From contig NC_135719.1 of NCBI RefSeq assembly GCF_964656455.1, positions 73,396,283 to 73,460,282 on the forward strand: a DNA stretch of 64,000 bases, written 5' to 3'. The stretch's first letter is position 1; every line of letters begins with the position of its first letter. Positions 46,720 to 58,301 of this stretch are shown here, in pieces. Made by a program: the position numbers and the translations under genes. The notes beneath the pieces were generated by a model. It saw only the letters and a program-made list of their open reading frames with translations. It ran no database searches and was not told where the DNA came from. Source of the DNA: Halichoerus grypus (Eukaryota > Chordata > Mammalia > Carnivora > Phocidae).

Positions 46720-48356
46720 TTTATTTATTTATTTATTTATTATTTAAAGAAATTAATTCCAGTGTAGTTAACATACAGTGTTCTATTAGTTTCAGATGTA
46801 CAATATAGTGATTCAACAATTTTATACATTACAGACTGCTCATCATGATAAGTGTATTCTTAATCCCCATCACCTATTTCACCCATCCCCCCACCTACCT
46901 CCCCTCTGTTAACCATCAGTTTATTCTCCATAGTTAAGAGTCTGTTTTTTGGATTGTCTCTCTCTCTTTTATTCCCCCTTTGTTCATTTGTTTTGTTTCC
47001 TTAAATTCCATATATGAGTTAAATCATGTGGTATTTGTCTTTCTCTGGCTGACTTATTTCGCTTAGGATTATACTCTCTAGCTCCATCCAGGTTGTTGCA
47101 AATGGTAAGATTTCATTCTTTTTTATGGCTGAGTAACATCCCTCTTTATCCATGCATCTGTTGATGGATAGTTGGGCTGCTTCCATAATTTGGCTGTTGT
47201 AAATAATGCAGCAATAAACATTGGGGGGCATATATATCTTTGAATTAGTGTTTTCGTATTCTTTGGGTAAATACCCAGTAGTGCGGTTACTAGATGATAT
47301 GGTAATCCTATTTTTAACTTTTTGAGGAACCTCCATACTGTCTTCCACAGCGGCTGCCCCAGTTTGCATTCCCACCAACAGTGCATGAGGGTTCCCCTTT
47401 CTCCCCATCCTTACCAACACCTGTTATTTCTTTAAATTTTTTTTTTTATTTTAGCCATTCTGACAGGTATGAGGTGATATATCATTGTGGTTTTGATTTA
47501 TATTTCCCTGATGATGAGTGGTGTTGAACATCTTTTCATGTGTCCATTGGCCATCTGTATGTCTTCTTTGGAGAAATGTCTGCTCATATTTTCTGCCCAT
47601 TTTTTAAATTGGATTATTTGGGGGGTTCTTTATATATTTTGGATACTAACCTTTTATTGGGTATGTCATTTGCAAATATCTGCTTCCATTCAGGAAGTTG
47701 TCTATTAGTTTTGTTGGTTGTCTCTTTTGTTTGTGCAGAAACTTCTTATTTTGATATAGTCCCAGTTGTTTATTTTTGCTTTTGTTTCCCTTGCCTAAGA
47801 GACATATCTAGAAAAATGCTGCTGTGGCTGATGTCAGAGAAATTACTGCCTATGCTCTCTTCTAGGATTTTAAAGTTTCAGGTCTCATATTCAGGTCTTT
47901 AATCCATGTTGAGTTCCTTTTTGTGTATGGTATAAGAAAGTAATTCTGTTTCATTCTTTTGCATGTAGCTGTCCAGTTTTCCCAACACCGTTTGTTGAAG
48001 AGACTGAATTTTTCCCATTGCATATTTTTGCCTCCTTTGTTGAAGATTAATTGACCATATAATTGTGGGTTTATTTCTGGGCTTTCTATTCTGTTGTATT
48101 GATCTCTGTGTCTATTTTTGTGCCAGTACTATGCTGTATTGATTACTACAGCTTTGTAATATAACTTGAAGACTGAAATTGTGATACTTCCAGTTTTGTT
48201 TTTCAAGATTGCTTTGACTATTTGGGTTCCATACAAATTTTCGGTTTGTTTATTCTAGTTCTGTGAAAACTGCTGTTGGTATTTTGATAGGGATTGCATT
48301 AAATCCGTAGATTGCTTTGGGTGGTATAGACATTTTGACATTATTTGTTCTTCCAG
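46720..48356 (-). mobile_element. L1 with 3' UTR and ORF2 C-terminal half, antisense, 5'-truncated
   Basis: The largest L1 piece here. On the reverse strand the 3' UTR runs from about 47000 down to the TTTA-rich tail at 46720-46744. The ORF2 C-terminus appears as decayed [19 protein letters not shown] (near 47320-47386) and IKRDVTQP. The antisense order continues ('gcttttgtttcccttgccta', 'tccagttttcccaacaccg', 'tagattgctttgggtggta') up to about 48350. Overlapping frames of 133 and 87 codons in different phases show that ORF2 is frameshifted and dead. A possible 10-bp duplication (gtctatttta/gtctaattta) lies at 46710-46719 and 48357-48366. Confidence 0.9.
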
Positions 48357-48429
48357 GTCTAATTTAGAGTCAGTCATAAGTTCTTTCATGTAAGACTGAA
48401 CACAAAAATTGCTGTTATAATGTTGGTAA

Positions 48430-48560
48430 ACAAGTTCATTCATATTCAGTACATATTTCTTAGTGCTTAATCCATGCAAGCATTTTGTTCAGGTGGTACA
48501 CAAATGAATCCAACACAAATACTGTCCTCAAAAAGGTTACGGTTACAGGTAGGAGACACA
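48430..48560 (-). mobile_element. L2 3' fragment, antisense (probable)
   Basis: 'gttcattcatattcagtaca', 'ttagtgcttaatccatgcaa' and 'actgtcctcaaaaaggttac' follow the antisense L2 end in diverged form. Confidence 0.4.
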
Positions 48561-48649
48561 AAACATCATTGTATCTGGGACTTGGTTTTGCTCTACTTGC
48601 AGACTAATAATTTAGTCTGTTGCTTTTTCATGGATGCTAGTAGTACACA

Positions 48650-49025
48650 TGAGATTTCTGAGACGAAGGGTTTTATTATTCATCGCACAGCAAATGGCAC
48701 CATGTTTGTGTTAGTTCCCTTTGTCCCACCCCCTCAAGTCCTCGGGGGGTGGCATGAGGTGGCAAGGTAGATAGTGTATATGCAGAGGGTTTGTGCTGCA
48801 GCTGAGAAACATTGAGCTTGTGGGACCTGCTGTTTTATAGTAAACACTAAGCAAACCTGCTCTTTGTCCTGGAGGAGAGATTACTTCATCCCTAAGAGAC
48901 TGCTACAAATACAACCCTGAGAAATGTCCCTGGTAAAGAAGTTAGGGCCTTGCATTCTTGGTGTACCCAGCAAGATGTGTAGGAATACAAGAGACCCACA
49001 GAGGAGTGTCTCCCAATAGTCATAA
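48650..49025 (-). mobile_element. Possible LTR relic, antisense
   Basis: 'tgagacgaagggttttatta' (a reversed AATAAAA in the expected place), 'cagcaaatggcaccatgttt', 'ctggaggagagattacttca' and 'aacc(ctgagaaatgtccctgg)' are reminiscent of an ERVL-like LTR read backwards. The family is not identified, so this is tentative. The forward 98-codon frame at 48474-48770 has no family features. Confidence 0.3.
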
Positions 49026-49073
49026 GGTAGAATGTGGCAAGTGATAAGACTCATTAATAATTAAAGGAATTTT

Positions 49074-49267
49074 TTAAAGTGAATTTTAGATTTATTTATT
49101 TATTTTAGCGAGCAGGGAGGGGCAGAGGGAGAGGGAGAGAGAGTCTTAAGCAGACTCTGAGCTAAGCACGGATCCCAACACAGGGCTCAATCCTACAATC
49201 CCAAGATCACGACCTGAGTTAAAACCAAGCATCCGATGCCCAACTGACTGCGCCACCCAGGTGCCCC
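49074..49267 (-). mobile_element. CAN/SINEC SINE, older subtype, antisense
   Basis: Reverse head 'ggggcacctgggtggcgcag', an older body sequence and a diverged A-tail at 49074-49110. The 18-bp repeat aataattaaaggaatttt at 49056-49073 and 49268-49285 is perfect even though the SINE is diverged. Confidence 0.94.
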
Positions 49268-49285
49268 AATAATTAAAGGAATTTT

Positions 49286-49710
49286 AGTCCCATTCCATGT
49301 CAAACACAAAGTCATCTACTTTCTTTTAAAATGCTTCTTACAGTAAGGTGTTTATTGAGCTCCTACCGATGAGTGTGTCTCATGGTAGAATATCATGGTG
49401 CTAAAGGACTTTAATCCTGTGAAGTGCCCAGCAAGATTTCTTCCTGTCTAACAACTGAATTCAGTGAACTTTCCTCACTTGCATTTGCATCATCTCTCAA
49501 AAGCACTTCCTGGGGCTTCCATGTAACATTTTTCGTCATAAAACATCAATTTTATGACAACCGTTTTTACATGAGGTATCAGAAATTCAGTGTCCCCGCT
49601 CAAGGTATTTTTGGGTTTCTCCTTGAATTTATATTAGGAAAAGTTGAACTTAATTTTCATCTCTTAGCACTACCTGGATTAACAAGTTTATACTAAAAGA
49701 AGTAACATGG
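49286..49710. other. Unassigned sequence
   Basis: No feature recognised. The 90-codon forward frame at 49424-49696 has no family features. Confidence 0.4.
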
Positions 49711-49723
49711 TGGGTTGATGCTT

Positions 49724-49935
49724 TTTTTTTTAAAAAAGATTTTATTTGTTTATTGGAGAGAGAGAGAGCGTGCACATGTGAACAGGAGCAGGTGGAGGGG
49801 TAGAGGGAGAGGGAGAAGCAGGCTCCTAGCAGGGAGGCTGATGGGGGGCTCGATGTGGGGCTCGATCACAAGACCCCCAGACCATGACCCGAACCAAAGG
49901 CAGATGCTCAACCAACTGAGCCACCCAGGAGCCCC
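49724..49935 (-). mobile_element. CAN/SINEC SINE with duplicated B-box core, antisense
   Basis: Full copy with head at 49916-49935, AG-rich middle and tail at 49724-49755. The 13-bp repeat tgggttgatgctt lies at 49711-49723 and 49936-49948. A 12-bp tandem duplication, ggggctcgatgt / ggggctcgatca (49845-49868), repeats the segment that includes the pol III B-box core (atcgagcccc in sense). The frames at 49715-49971 on both strands are SINE read-through. Confidence 0.95.
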
Positions 49936-49948
49936 TGGGTTGATGCTT

Positions 49949-52900
49949 CTTATGACCAAGTAAAGATTCAAACTGGTCTCTCTCCAGAGTCTGGGCTCAT
50001 TCCATGGCCACCATTACACCATTGGAACCGCAAGACATGAGAGTTGGAAGACAGAGCCTCTTAGCCTTTTCAGAATGATCTTCCTTTTTATAAGTATATA
50101 GGGAACAGTGTGATCTCTCAAATAGGAACAAGCTAATGACTCCAAGAAGTTTGTTTTGAGAATTTGAAAAGGGCCTCCCAGTTTGCTGTGTTGAGATCTT
50201 GATAAAGATATTGCCCCAAGCCAGCTGATGGGAGAAAATAATTTATGAGAGAGTCAAAAAGAGAGATTTACTATTAAGTCAAAATACAGAGCACTGTACA
50301 GGAAAACCTTCATTGGGAGACAACATACTCTTCAAAAGGAAAGTGAGTTTGTTTTGGCAGGGGGCCTTGGAATTCTAGTTTGCAATTTAAATCTTTGCTA
50401 AAAATTACATTTTAAAGGCAGGTGCTTGTCTAGCACAGGTGGTTACTGTAGCAATCAGAAAAATATTATGATGGGGTGTAGAGACACCAACCTAATGAAA
50501 TAAAGTGAAAGGAGCAAAAAAAATTATTCCCTTCTCTCTTCTTTCCTCCCTCTCATACTTCTCCAAATAATTGTAATTTAATGTTCTATTCAGAAGAACA
50601 TATTTATAACAGGCATCTCAATATTAATCTTAAACTAGAAAAATAACTTGTCATTTATTTAACCCCAGCCTGATGGGAGGTTAGATTCACTACTGAAAGT
50701 CTGTTACAAATAGCCAGGACATTCTAAGGTCACCAAATGATGGCTGTCACTTTTGTATTCAGCCCAGTGATGAAGGAGCTTTTAAATGTTTGGACATTCA
50801 ATCTATGTAGTGCCACGACCTGGACATACCCTTTTACTAAACACTAGCCCACTAAATCCTCTTAGAATGTTGTTTACCTCCAGATAAATCAAACATGACA
50901 ATGTAGGTTAACTTCACTGATTCATTTTTCAGCCACAAATGATTAATAATTTTTACAGAATGAAAGCTACAGACTTCTTATTATACGGCGGACTACAGGG
51001 AGTGATATAATTCTTAGATGTCTTGTGAAATGTGAAGCCATTTCTCTGGAACTGATGTTCCCAGTTCTCGGCTAAGCACGGTAGCTACCTTTACTTCACT
51101 ACAGCATCATCCAGCAGGAATGACCTTATCAATTACTGTAAGTCAGCATCTTTCCCCCAGAGTTTGAGCAAGCTGTTCTCTGCAATTTGTACTGGTGGCC
51201 CGGGACTAAATCTGAATCCATTTCCAAGCCTAAGCATGTCACATGCTGTAGCAGTGAAAGACATGTTGCTGCAGTAAGCAAAGACATGGGCTCTGTGAGG
51301 AGGGTTTTTTTTGGCAGACCAGAAACCCCACACGATGGAGAAAGCCAAAACACAAAGAAGAAAAAATGAGCAGAGAAGGGAAAAAGAACTCCTTCTCTCT
51401 TGGGCCCAGGATGTTTTTACCCTGGAAAGATTAAGTGGCAGATTTTGCCAGCATTTATTTCACTTTTGTTTACTTTGGCCAGTCTCCCCTTCTCTGTTCA
51501 CTCCCTACCCAAATAGCCCCCGAGTTCGTTGTGGTTTTAATAAAGATTAGGAATTAAGGCCAGCAAATGTTTCTGCTACAGGTGTCTTGAAAAGTCACCT
51601 GCTACTTGGTTTGCACAGTGAGGCTTCTGCAGCCCCCCTTGTAATTTTCCCCCATCTACTCTCCCTCCAACACTTTGTAAATAATATTTTCCATTTATGT
51701 CATATTTCCAGGGTGGCTGAGCTTGTGAATGGTTTTATTTCTTTGACTTCACATTCTGCCATTCTTGAATAACTAATAGTGGTGATAACATTTTCCACAT
51801 TTAGAATCGCTTTCTGGTAACCTGGAAGGAAGAGATTTCTCTGAGAGATACAGCATATATAACCTTTCTTGACATCAAGGGCACAGAAATTGTTGCTAAA
51901 ATAGATGATTGATTACCTGTGCTGAGCTCAGCACTTAGATTTTTCATTAGGTTCGCACCTGGAAAGTTTTGGCATTGGCCCTTAATATCTTTATCTGCTG
52001 GGATACACTTTCATATTCCTGCTTTGGGACTGGCTGCACTTGAAAAGAGCAGAGGAACTAAGTTAAGGACATTTTCCCCTGAAAAATATATTAAAATCTT
52101 AATAATAACTCTTTTGGATTTGGTTGATGTTCAGGTTGCAGCTTTAGATTAGTTCTACTTTTATCTCTATGGTTTGACCATACGTATTCTAATCCCATAT
52201 GAAAGCCAACATTTCATTCTTTTATAATAAAATTATGGTTTACTGTATAGTAAGAGCTCCATCCATTATGTGAGACGTAGATTATGCAGACATTGGACAC
52301 AAGGATGAAATGGCTCCTCTTCAGCTGTTCTTTTCTACTGTGTAATTACATAATTAGGATGTAGACTATCCATCATACAAGTCTTTTTGTAATTCCATGG
52401 GAAAAGCTACTGAATATGGACAACAGATGATTCTTAAACCTCAGTATCACAGCTGGTTTACATTTTTTACCCTAAATCCCATAAGTGGGCAGGCCATGTT
52501 ACAGAACCCTTTCATGCCAAATTTCCTTTTTAAAAATTGAAACCACTTTGGTATTATCCAAGACAAAGAGAGTATTAAAAAATAGTTGACTGTTTACCTG
52601 ATGCTTATAAGACTGTCCACGTTGTTTTTCAGTGACTGTTTTCCTTTCTCTAAAAGATACTCACCATATTTAATCCCCACTGTGGCTTTTTCATCCTCTC
52701 TCTCCTTTTTTGTCATTATGCATGTTTTCCACTTAACTCTTTTCTTTTTTGCTCTCCATTTAATACCTTTTCTATTCTTTTTCAACCCATAGTCAACCTG
52801 CGCTTTAGTTTAAAGTCTTCTAGTTTCTCTGAGCAGACGTCATCCCAAGTGATCCTATCTTTAGTGCCCAGTATGCCTCCCATCTACCATCTACCTTGTA

Positions 52901-53289
52901 TCATTTCACCTCTCCCCAGAAGTACAAAAAAGATATTTTTCAGATCCAATTCTATTCAGTAACTTGTGGTAACAATTTAAAAAAACCCAATAATTGCATT
53001 TAGCAGAATTGAATTATTTCTAAATTATCGACATAATAATATCATAACATAAATTGAGAAAAATGGGGACTTATTTTGATGCAAGAAAGACTATGTGTTT
53101 CTCACTATCATAAATCTGGCTGAGTTGAAAAACAGAAGGATATAGTCAGGGATGCAATTTTAGATTCATTTTTGTACATAATCCACAGTGAGAATTAGGC
53201 CAAGTGGGTCTCCTTGCTGCTTATTGCCTAAGTTTTTATGGTTACAGGATGGAAATACTAAGAGGAATAAAATACTTTTTCATTCCAAT
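49949..53289. other. Largest repeat-free stretch, unassigned
   Basis: About 3.3 kb in which I recognise no SINE, LINE, LTR or DNA transposon and no microsatellite. Short frames on both strands (51129-51369, 51311-51550, 51587-51772, 51919-52152, 52586-52792) carry no domain or motif. Absence of repeats is consistent with selective constraint, or with very old decayed repeats that cannot be seen by eye. Confidence 0.4.
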
Positions 53290-53640
53290 TCAGTTCTGTC
53301 AGAATATGTTGAACATCTATTCTGGCTGAGATACTCAGCCAGGTGTATTAGGATAAATATATTTGCTTATATCATGGTGCCTTTCCCTCAAGTTGTTTGT
53401 ATATAATTGGGCAAATAAGAAAGATGTTTACTGTGGATAAATGGAAGAGTTGACATTGGAACTGAGCCTTAATGCATGTGAGTTTAAAACGCAGAGTAAG
53501 AAAAGTAAAGTTTAGGGTAGGAGAGTAATGAGAGTGAAAGAACAGAGGCAAGAAACAAAAGCGAAGGGTCAGGGTTGGGCAAAATGAATGACAGGGAATG
53601 GAAGGCACAGGCTTCCAGTTTAAGTCACAGGGATGAAAGG
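53290..53640 (-). mobile_element. L2 3' portion, antisense
   Basis: Antisense L2 order: 'cagaatatgttgaacatcta', 'atactcagccaggtgtatta', 'gtgcctttccctcaagttgt', 'gacattggaactgagcctta', 'gaaagaacagaggcaagaaa'. The reverse 91-codon frame at 53372-53647 is L2-derived. Confidence 0.6.
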
Positions 53641-53644
53641 TAAA

Positions 53645-53822
53645 CATAGGGAATATAGTCAGTGGTATTGTAATAGCGCTGTATAGTGACAGATGGCGGC
53701 TACACTTGTAGTGAGCACAGCATAGTGTAGAGTTGTCAAATCACTATGTTGTACACCTGAAACTAATGTGACATTGTGTGTCAACTATGCTTCAATGAAA
53801 ACAAAAACGAAAACAAACAGGC
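53645..53822 (+). mobile_element. L1 (L1MA/MB-like) 3' terminus, sense strand
   Basis: 'gtatagtgacagatggcggc', 'aatcactatgttgtacacct', 'gaaactaatgtgacattgtg' and 'caactatgcttcaatgaaaa' are the last bases of an L1 of the MA/MB group, ending in an A-rich tail. Confidence 0.8.
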
Positions 53823-53899
53823 AAGAAAATTCAGGAGACCTTTAGAGAACAATTAGAAATCTGATGGGAGGTATGATTAGAAAAGTAAAATTTGATTTC

Positions 53900-54720
53900 C
53901 ATTATATTTTTATTTATAGAAGGGCTATTTCTTTTTTCAAATCTGTTTTGTCCTTCTTTAGAGTTTCTTATTCCTTGTTCTTTTTTCAAGCTTTAGACAT
54001 TCTTTAGGTGTATTAAACATGGTGTCTTCTAATCTGTCTGATAATTACAGCATCTGAAGTGTTTATAGATTGGATTCTGCTGTCTACTCTTGCTGCTTAC
54101 TCTCACTCAGAAGGATTAGTTATGTGGTTTTAGATTTTTAAACTATAAGCAACTAATTTCTGTGGACCTGTAACTATGGGAGTTTTAAGGCCTGAGTTGA
54201 AGTAGGTTATTCCAGAATGGATTTGCCTTTGCTTTTGAGAGTTGTGTGGTGGCACTAGTAATATGAGTTCACATTAAGTAAAATTTGAAGTTTTTTGACT
54301 ACGTAGGCATCAGGAATTCAGACCTATAAAACCATGAGAGGAATCTACACCTATTTCTGAAGGCTGATTTCACTCCTTCCACTTTAGCACCAAGATCCTT
54401 ATAAACAATTTTTCTGACTTTCTTCTTCTGTTTATTTCTTGTTACCCCTACACGAAGTACAGTGCCCTTTAGGATCCTAAATACATGTGGTGGTTACCCA
54501 TCCTCACCTTTGGGTAAGGACTGTCTATGGTTTATTGGCTGCCTCTTGGGCATGATGTAGCTGTTACAGAGGAGCTCAAGATCATTAAGGATCAATAAAA
54601 AACTTTCTGACAAATGGAGTCTTTGTAATTGCTTATCTACCAGAGTTTTCTCTTTCACTTCTGTTTTAGTTTCTGGAATATTCTTTCATGTTATCTCAGC
54701 AATTAATTTCAACCCAAGAT
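53900..54720 (-). mobile_element. Ancient L1M 3' UTR region, antisense
   Basis: Diverged antisense L1M 3' UTR: 'tctaatctgtctgataatta', 'aattacagcatctgaagtg', 'tgtggacctgtaactatggg', 'gaatggatttgcctttgctt', 'gaaggctgatttcactcctt' and 'caagatcattaaggatcaat'. No coding capacity. Confidence 0.5.
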
Positions 54721-55894
54721 TATTTTTACATTTCATTTAGCATTTTAATTGTTGGAGCTGTGAAGGTCATCAGGATATTTAGTCTGTTGTACTACCGGTA
54801 ATGGAAGTCATACAGGTAATTTTTAGATCAACATTAGAATTTTATTTTAGTTTTTGTTTAAAAGTTTACACACTATTTAGTAGTTAATAGAAATCCAATG
54901 ATTTTTTTGGAGGGGGAAGTGACATGCTTAGAACTGTTTTTTTTGGGGGGGGGGATGAGTCTGGCAGTGTAATATCAAAGACTCAAGACAAGTTAGACAG
55001 TGTTTATAAGGTTTAGATAAAAGGTACAGAAATGTGATCTGGGAGGCTGACACAGGGAATGGAAGAGAGTCTTAGATTGAAAAGAATGTAGCTAAGGAGT
55101 TATCCTTTTTTTCACTGGTTAAATCAACTTGTTGGAATGTAAACTGAAGAGAGATGTTCTTGAAGACATTAACCATAGAGGGGTCCTGGGAGCTCTGTCA
55201 ATGTAAAGTCTAACTGAAATTCTAATAAAGTGTCTGAATGCTGCCCTCTCTGTTAAAACAAGGACATATTTATGTAATTAGACTTTCTAAGGAAGAATTC
55301 CACCAACAATTATTCTTGGTCCAGGCTTCTTTGGGTAGGAGGGTCCTAACCTACCGTGAGGTATGACAAATCCCAGGAAAGTGACATCTTGCTTTTTAAA
55401 ATCTGGGGAAGCATCTTGCATCTGTAGGGAATTCCAGGTGGAATTAAATAAATTACTCTTAATAGGCTGAACATAGATCACAGGTTCACATTTAATCCAT
55501 TCTCCAAATTGTAATCTTCCTTTTATACAGCAATCTAAAACAAATTTTACTTTATCTGAGCAACAAGAAAAGGAAGGGTACAGAACCACAAAGGAGATAG
55601 AGGTGATGAAAATATGTGAATTAATATGTCTCATTTGTCAGTGTTCTTAAAAGTTACCAAGAAATTAGTTTTATGATGCCAGATTCTGATGGCTTTGTGT
55701 TTGCTGCAGAGAGCATGGTATTTATTTACCTGTCAGTCTCCAGAGTTCAAGCTCACAACGCTGTCTTTCTGTGGACCATTCATAATTAAATTCCCCTAAC
55801 AATTTTGGAGTAATGTGTTGAAGATGAAAAATTCTTAGAATTGAAAGCTTTAGAAATAATTTCTTTAGACTTCTCCTTACACTTAAGGAAAGAA
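54721..55894. other. Unassigned sequence
   Basis: A T8G10-type run lies at 54938-54955. The 115-codon reverse frame at 55287-55634 is not recognisable as a known protein. I see no other feature. Confidence 0.4.
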
Positions 55895-56138
55895 CAGTGT
55901 GGTGGTGCTGTGGGGGAATCTCAAGTCAGAAACATTTGGCTTTGAATCCCACCTCTGCCTTTTACTAAGTATGTGATCATGGGCAACTGACCCTCTTCTA
56001 TAAACTTCAGTTTATTTATAAAAAAACAGCAATAATTATGCCAGTTTCACAGACTGTGGTATTACATGAGCTATTTATGCAAATGCTTAGCATAGTGTCT
56101 GGCATGCTGTACGTACTCAGCAAATAGTGTCTATTGTC
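55895..56138 (+). mobile_element. MIR SINE, sense strand
   Basis: Clear MIR order: 'tggctttgaatcccacctct', 'actaagtatgtgatcatggg', 'aaacttcagtttatttataa', 'gtggtattacatgagctatt' and 'agtgtctggcatgctgtacg'. Confidence 0.8.
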
Positions 56139-56140
56139 AT

Positions 56141-56249
56141 CTTCCTTCCTCCCTCCCTCCCTCCCTTCCTCCCTTCCTTCCTTCCTTCCTTCCTTCCTTC
56201 CTTCCTTCCTCTCTCTCTCCCTCTCTGTCTCTCTCTCTTTCTTTCTTTT
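56141..56249. repeat. Polypyrimidine (CCTT)n/(CCTC)n/(CT)n tract
   Basis: About 109 bp of C and T only, with a single G (56228). It passes from CCTC units to a run of CCTT units (56165-56210) and then CT/CTTT. It starts right behind the MIR tail. The lysine/glutamate-rich reverse frame 56016-56252 and the serine/leucine-rich forward frame 56134-56466 are translations of it. Confidence 0.97.
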
Positions 56250-57887
56250 CATGCAGATTCTCTTTGAATATCTCCCATGGTATGGAACTTATCATGATGC
56301 AATCTGTTATGTTTTTGTTATAAATTTTCTTTTGAGTAAAAAATCTGACTCCCCAAAACTTTTGCCCTGTGTTCTACCCTATGAAACAGCAAAAGATTCA
56401 TGTATTATTTCTTCTGGAGGACAAACCTTCAACTATTTGAAGATAGGGATTATAGGGAATTATTAATTGAACTATGTCTCTGAGATGACTGAAAGTGATG
56501 AGCTTCAGAGATTAGGTGAAGGGACAGTCCCTCTTCCATTATACCAGGAGGAGATAAAGGAGTCTAGGAAGAGGTACAGACACATTTGCAAGTTAGCTGA
56601 AAATTCTAGGACTTCTCTTTTCTCTATGAGGTAAGGTCTTCAGCTGAGAGAGAGAGGATATCTGTAGTGGGATTAGACATTTTAGGAGAGTGGGAAAGGT
56701 TTGAAACAATTCTTGTGCAGAACTAGGAAGACAGCTGACCAGGGATTGTTGTGCAGCATTGAGGGTCCAGCTGAATTTGAAGACCTGATGTTAATATTGT
56801 TACCAATTGCTTGGTTGTGCTTTTTCCTAACTGCATTGAGTAGCCTGGATAAAGGTCAGAGTTGGTGATATTTGAGTTGACTCAAGTTTGAAGTTTTCCA
56901 GGCAAATGGGACAAATCATTGATTGATATGGCAGGAGATTTGAGGAAGATGGCAAGAAAGTACTCAAACTATGGGACCATGAGCTCTAAGTTGAAAGAGA
57001 AAGAAGTAAAAGCAGAAGGTGACTGATAGTGAAGGGGAGAAAAGAGGAATCAAGGGGGTAGAGGTCTCTCTGAGATGAAAGAGTAATGCATCTTCCATTT
57101 ATTGAATGCATACTTTGAATTGGACTTCTATAAATTGGATCTTCTCCTTTTGACCAAGCTGAGTTTTAATGAGTAAGTTCTTTTTTTTGCACTTTTGCTT
57201 TGCATTGAAATCCTCTTTTAAAAAAGTAATTCCATATTATTATTTCCACAACCATTCATCAATTTAGCATTGAAGCTTTGATCTTTTCACTATCCATTTC
57301 CCTAGTTTTGTAGCAATTATGAGAACATGCTGATACTGTTTGCAGCTCACACATAGGATTTGTGCTTAATAATATCCCTGGGGATTCTGTGCACTTCACG
57401 GGTGGTATCAGTACTAGAACACATTGCACAAAACTGAGGTTTGCTGTGTACTATTGCCATAAAATTACATTCTGGTATTTTAGAAATCTTATGCACCATA
57501 ATTTTGATTGAACCTATTTCAACTTACTTAAATCCATGGAACATAAAAAGACTTAGTTGCTCATTATATTTCTTCTCCATCTTTACTAGAAAATAAGAAA
57601 AGATTATTTTTTATGAGTAGACAGCTTATATGTATTTTAGAGTACTGTGATGGCGATGAGTCAAAACAAAATATATTTTCTCTAAACTTAGTGCTAGTTC
57701 ACCAACAATAATTTAGGAGTCATAAAAACCCACATGATGGATAAGGTAGGCATTATCTACAGTTCTAAAATTATTTTCTGAGAGAAAGTTGGTTGAATTG
57801 AGTCAAAAAGCATGTTTTTTGGAGAAAAAAGATTCCTAATTTTAACTAAATTTCTTCATTTAGAAATAAATATCACATGCCTCTCTT
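56250..57887. other. Unassigned sequence
   Basis: No gene or clear repeat in 1.6 kb. Confidence 0.4.
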
Positions 57888-58149
57888 ATGCAGGGTTGGA
57901 TTCTTCTGAGGCCTTGCTCCTTGGTTTATAGATGGCTGTCTTCTTGTGTTTTCACATGCTCTTCCCTGTGTGTGTCTGTGCCCAAATTTCCTCTTCTTAT
58001 AAGGACATCAATTGTAGATTAGGTCCCACCTATATGAACTCGTTTTACCTCTTTAAAATCCTATCTCCGAATATAGTCCATTCTGAGTTATGGAGGGTTA
58101 GGACTTCAACATATGAATTTGGGAGAAATAAAATTCACAATCCATAACA
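57888..58149 (-). mobile_element. MLT1-type LTR fragment, antisense
   Basis: The reversed LTR text 'gcagggttggattcttctga', 'tggtttatagatggctgtct', 'cctcttcttataaggacat', 'attaggtcccacctatatga', 'atcctatctccgaatatagt' and 'ggttaggacttcaacatat' runs to the LTR start 'ccataaca' at 58142-58149 (TGTTATGG in sense). The 3' end of the LTR is missing. Confidence 0.75.
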
Positions 58150-58178
58150 GTGAACAGAGGAGATAAAGTTCCTCTAGT

Positions 58179-58301
58179 GTAGGGGTTGGCAACTTTATGA
58201 AAGGATCAGATAGTACATATTTTAGGCTTTGAAAGCCACATAGGATCTCTGTTGTATGTTTTGAGTTTGGCTTATGGGCCTTAGTGTGTCACTGCCTGCT
58301 C
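58179..58301. mobile_element. hAT-like non-autonomous DNA transposon fossil
   Basis: 'taggggttggcaactttatg', 'ggatcagatagtacatattt' and 'taggctttgaaagccacata' match one end of a common mammalian hAT element. 'tttggcttatgggccttagt' and 'gtgtcactgcctgct' match its other end, with the middle deleted. I am not certain of the family name. Confidence 0.65.

Noticed and set aside
55287..55634. 115-codon reverse frame as a possible retroviral pol relic
   Set aside because: A short stretch is loosely similar in spacing to reverse-transcriptase text, but there is no catalytic motif and no neighbouring LTR or pol sequence.
56016..56466. Charged reverse frame and serine/leucine-rich forward frame
   Set aside because: Both are translations of the (CCTT)n tract.
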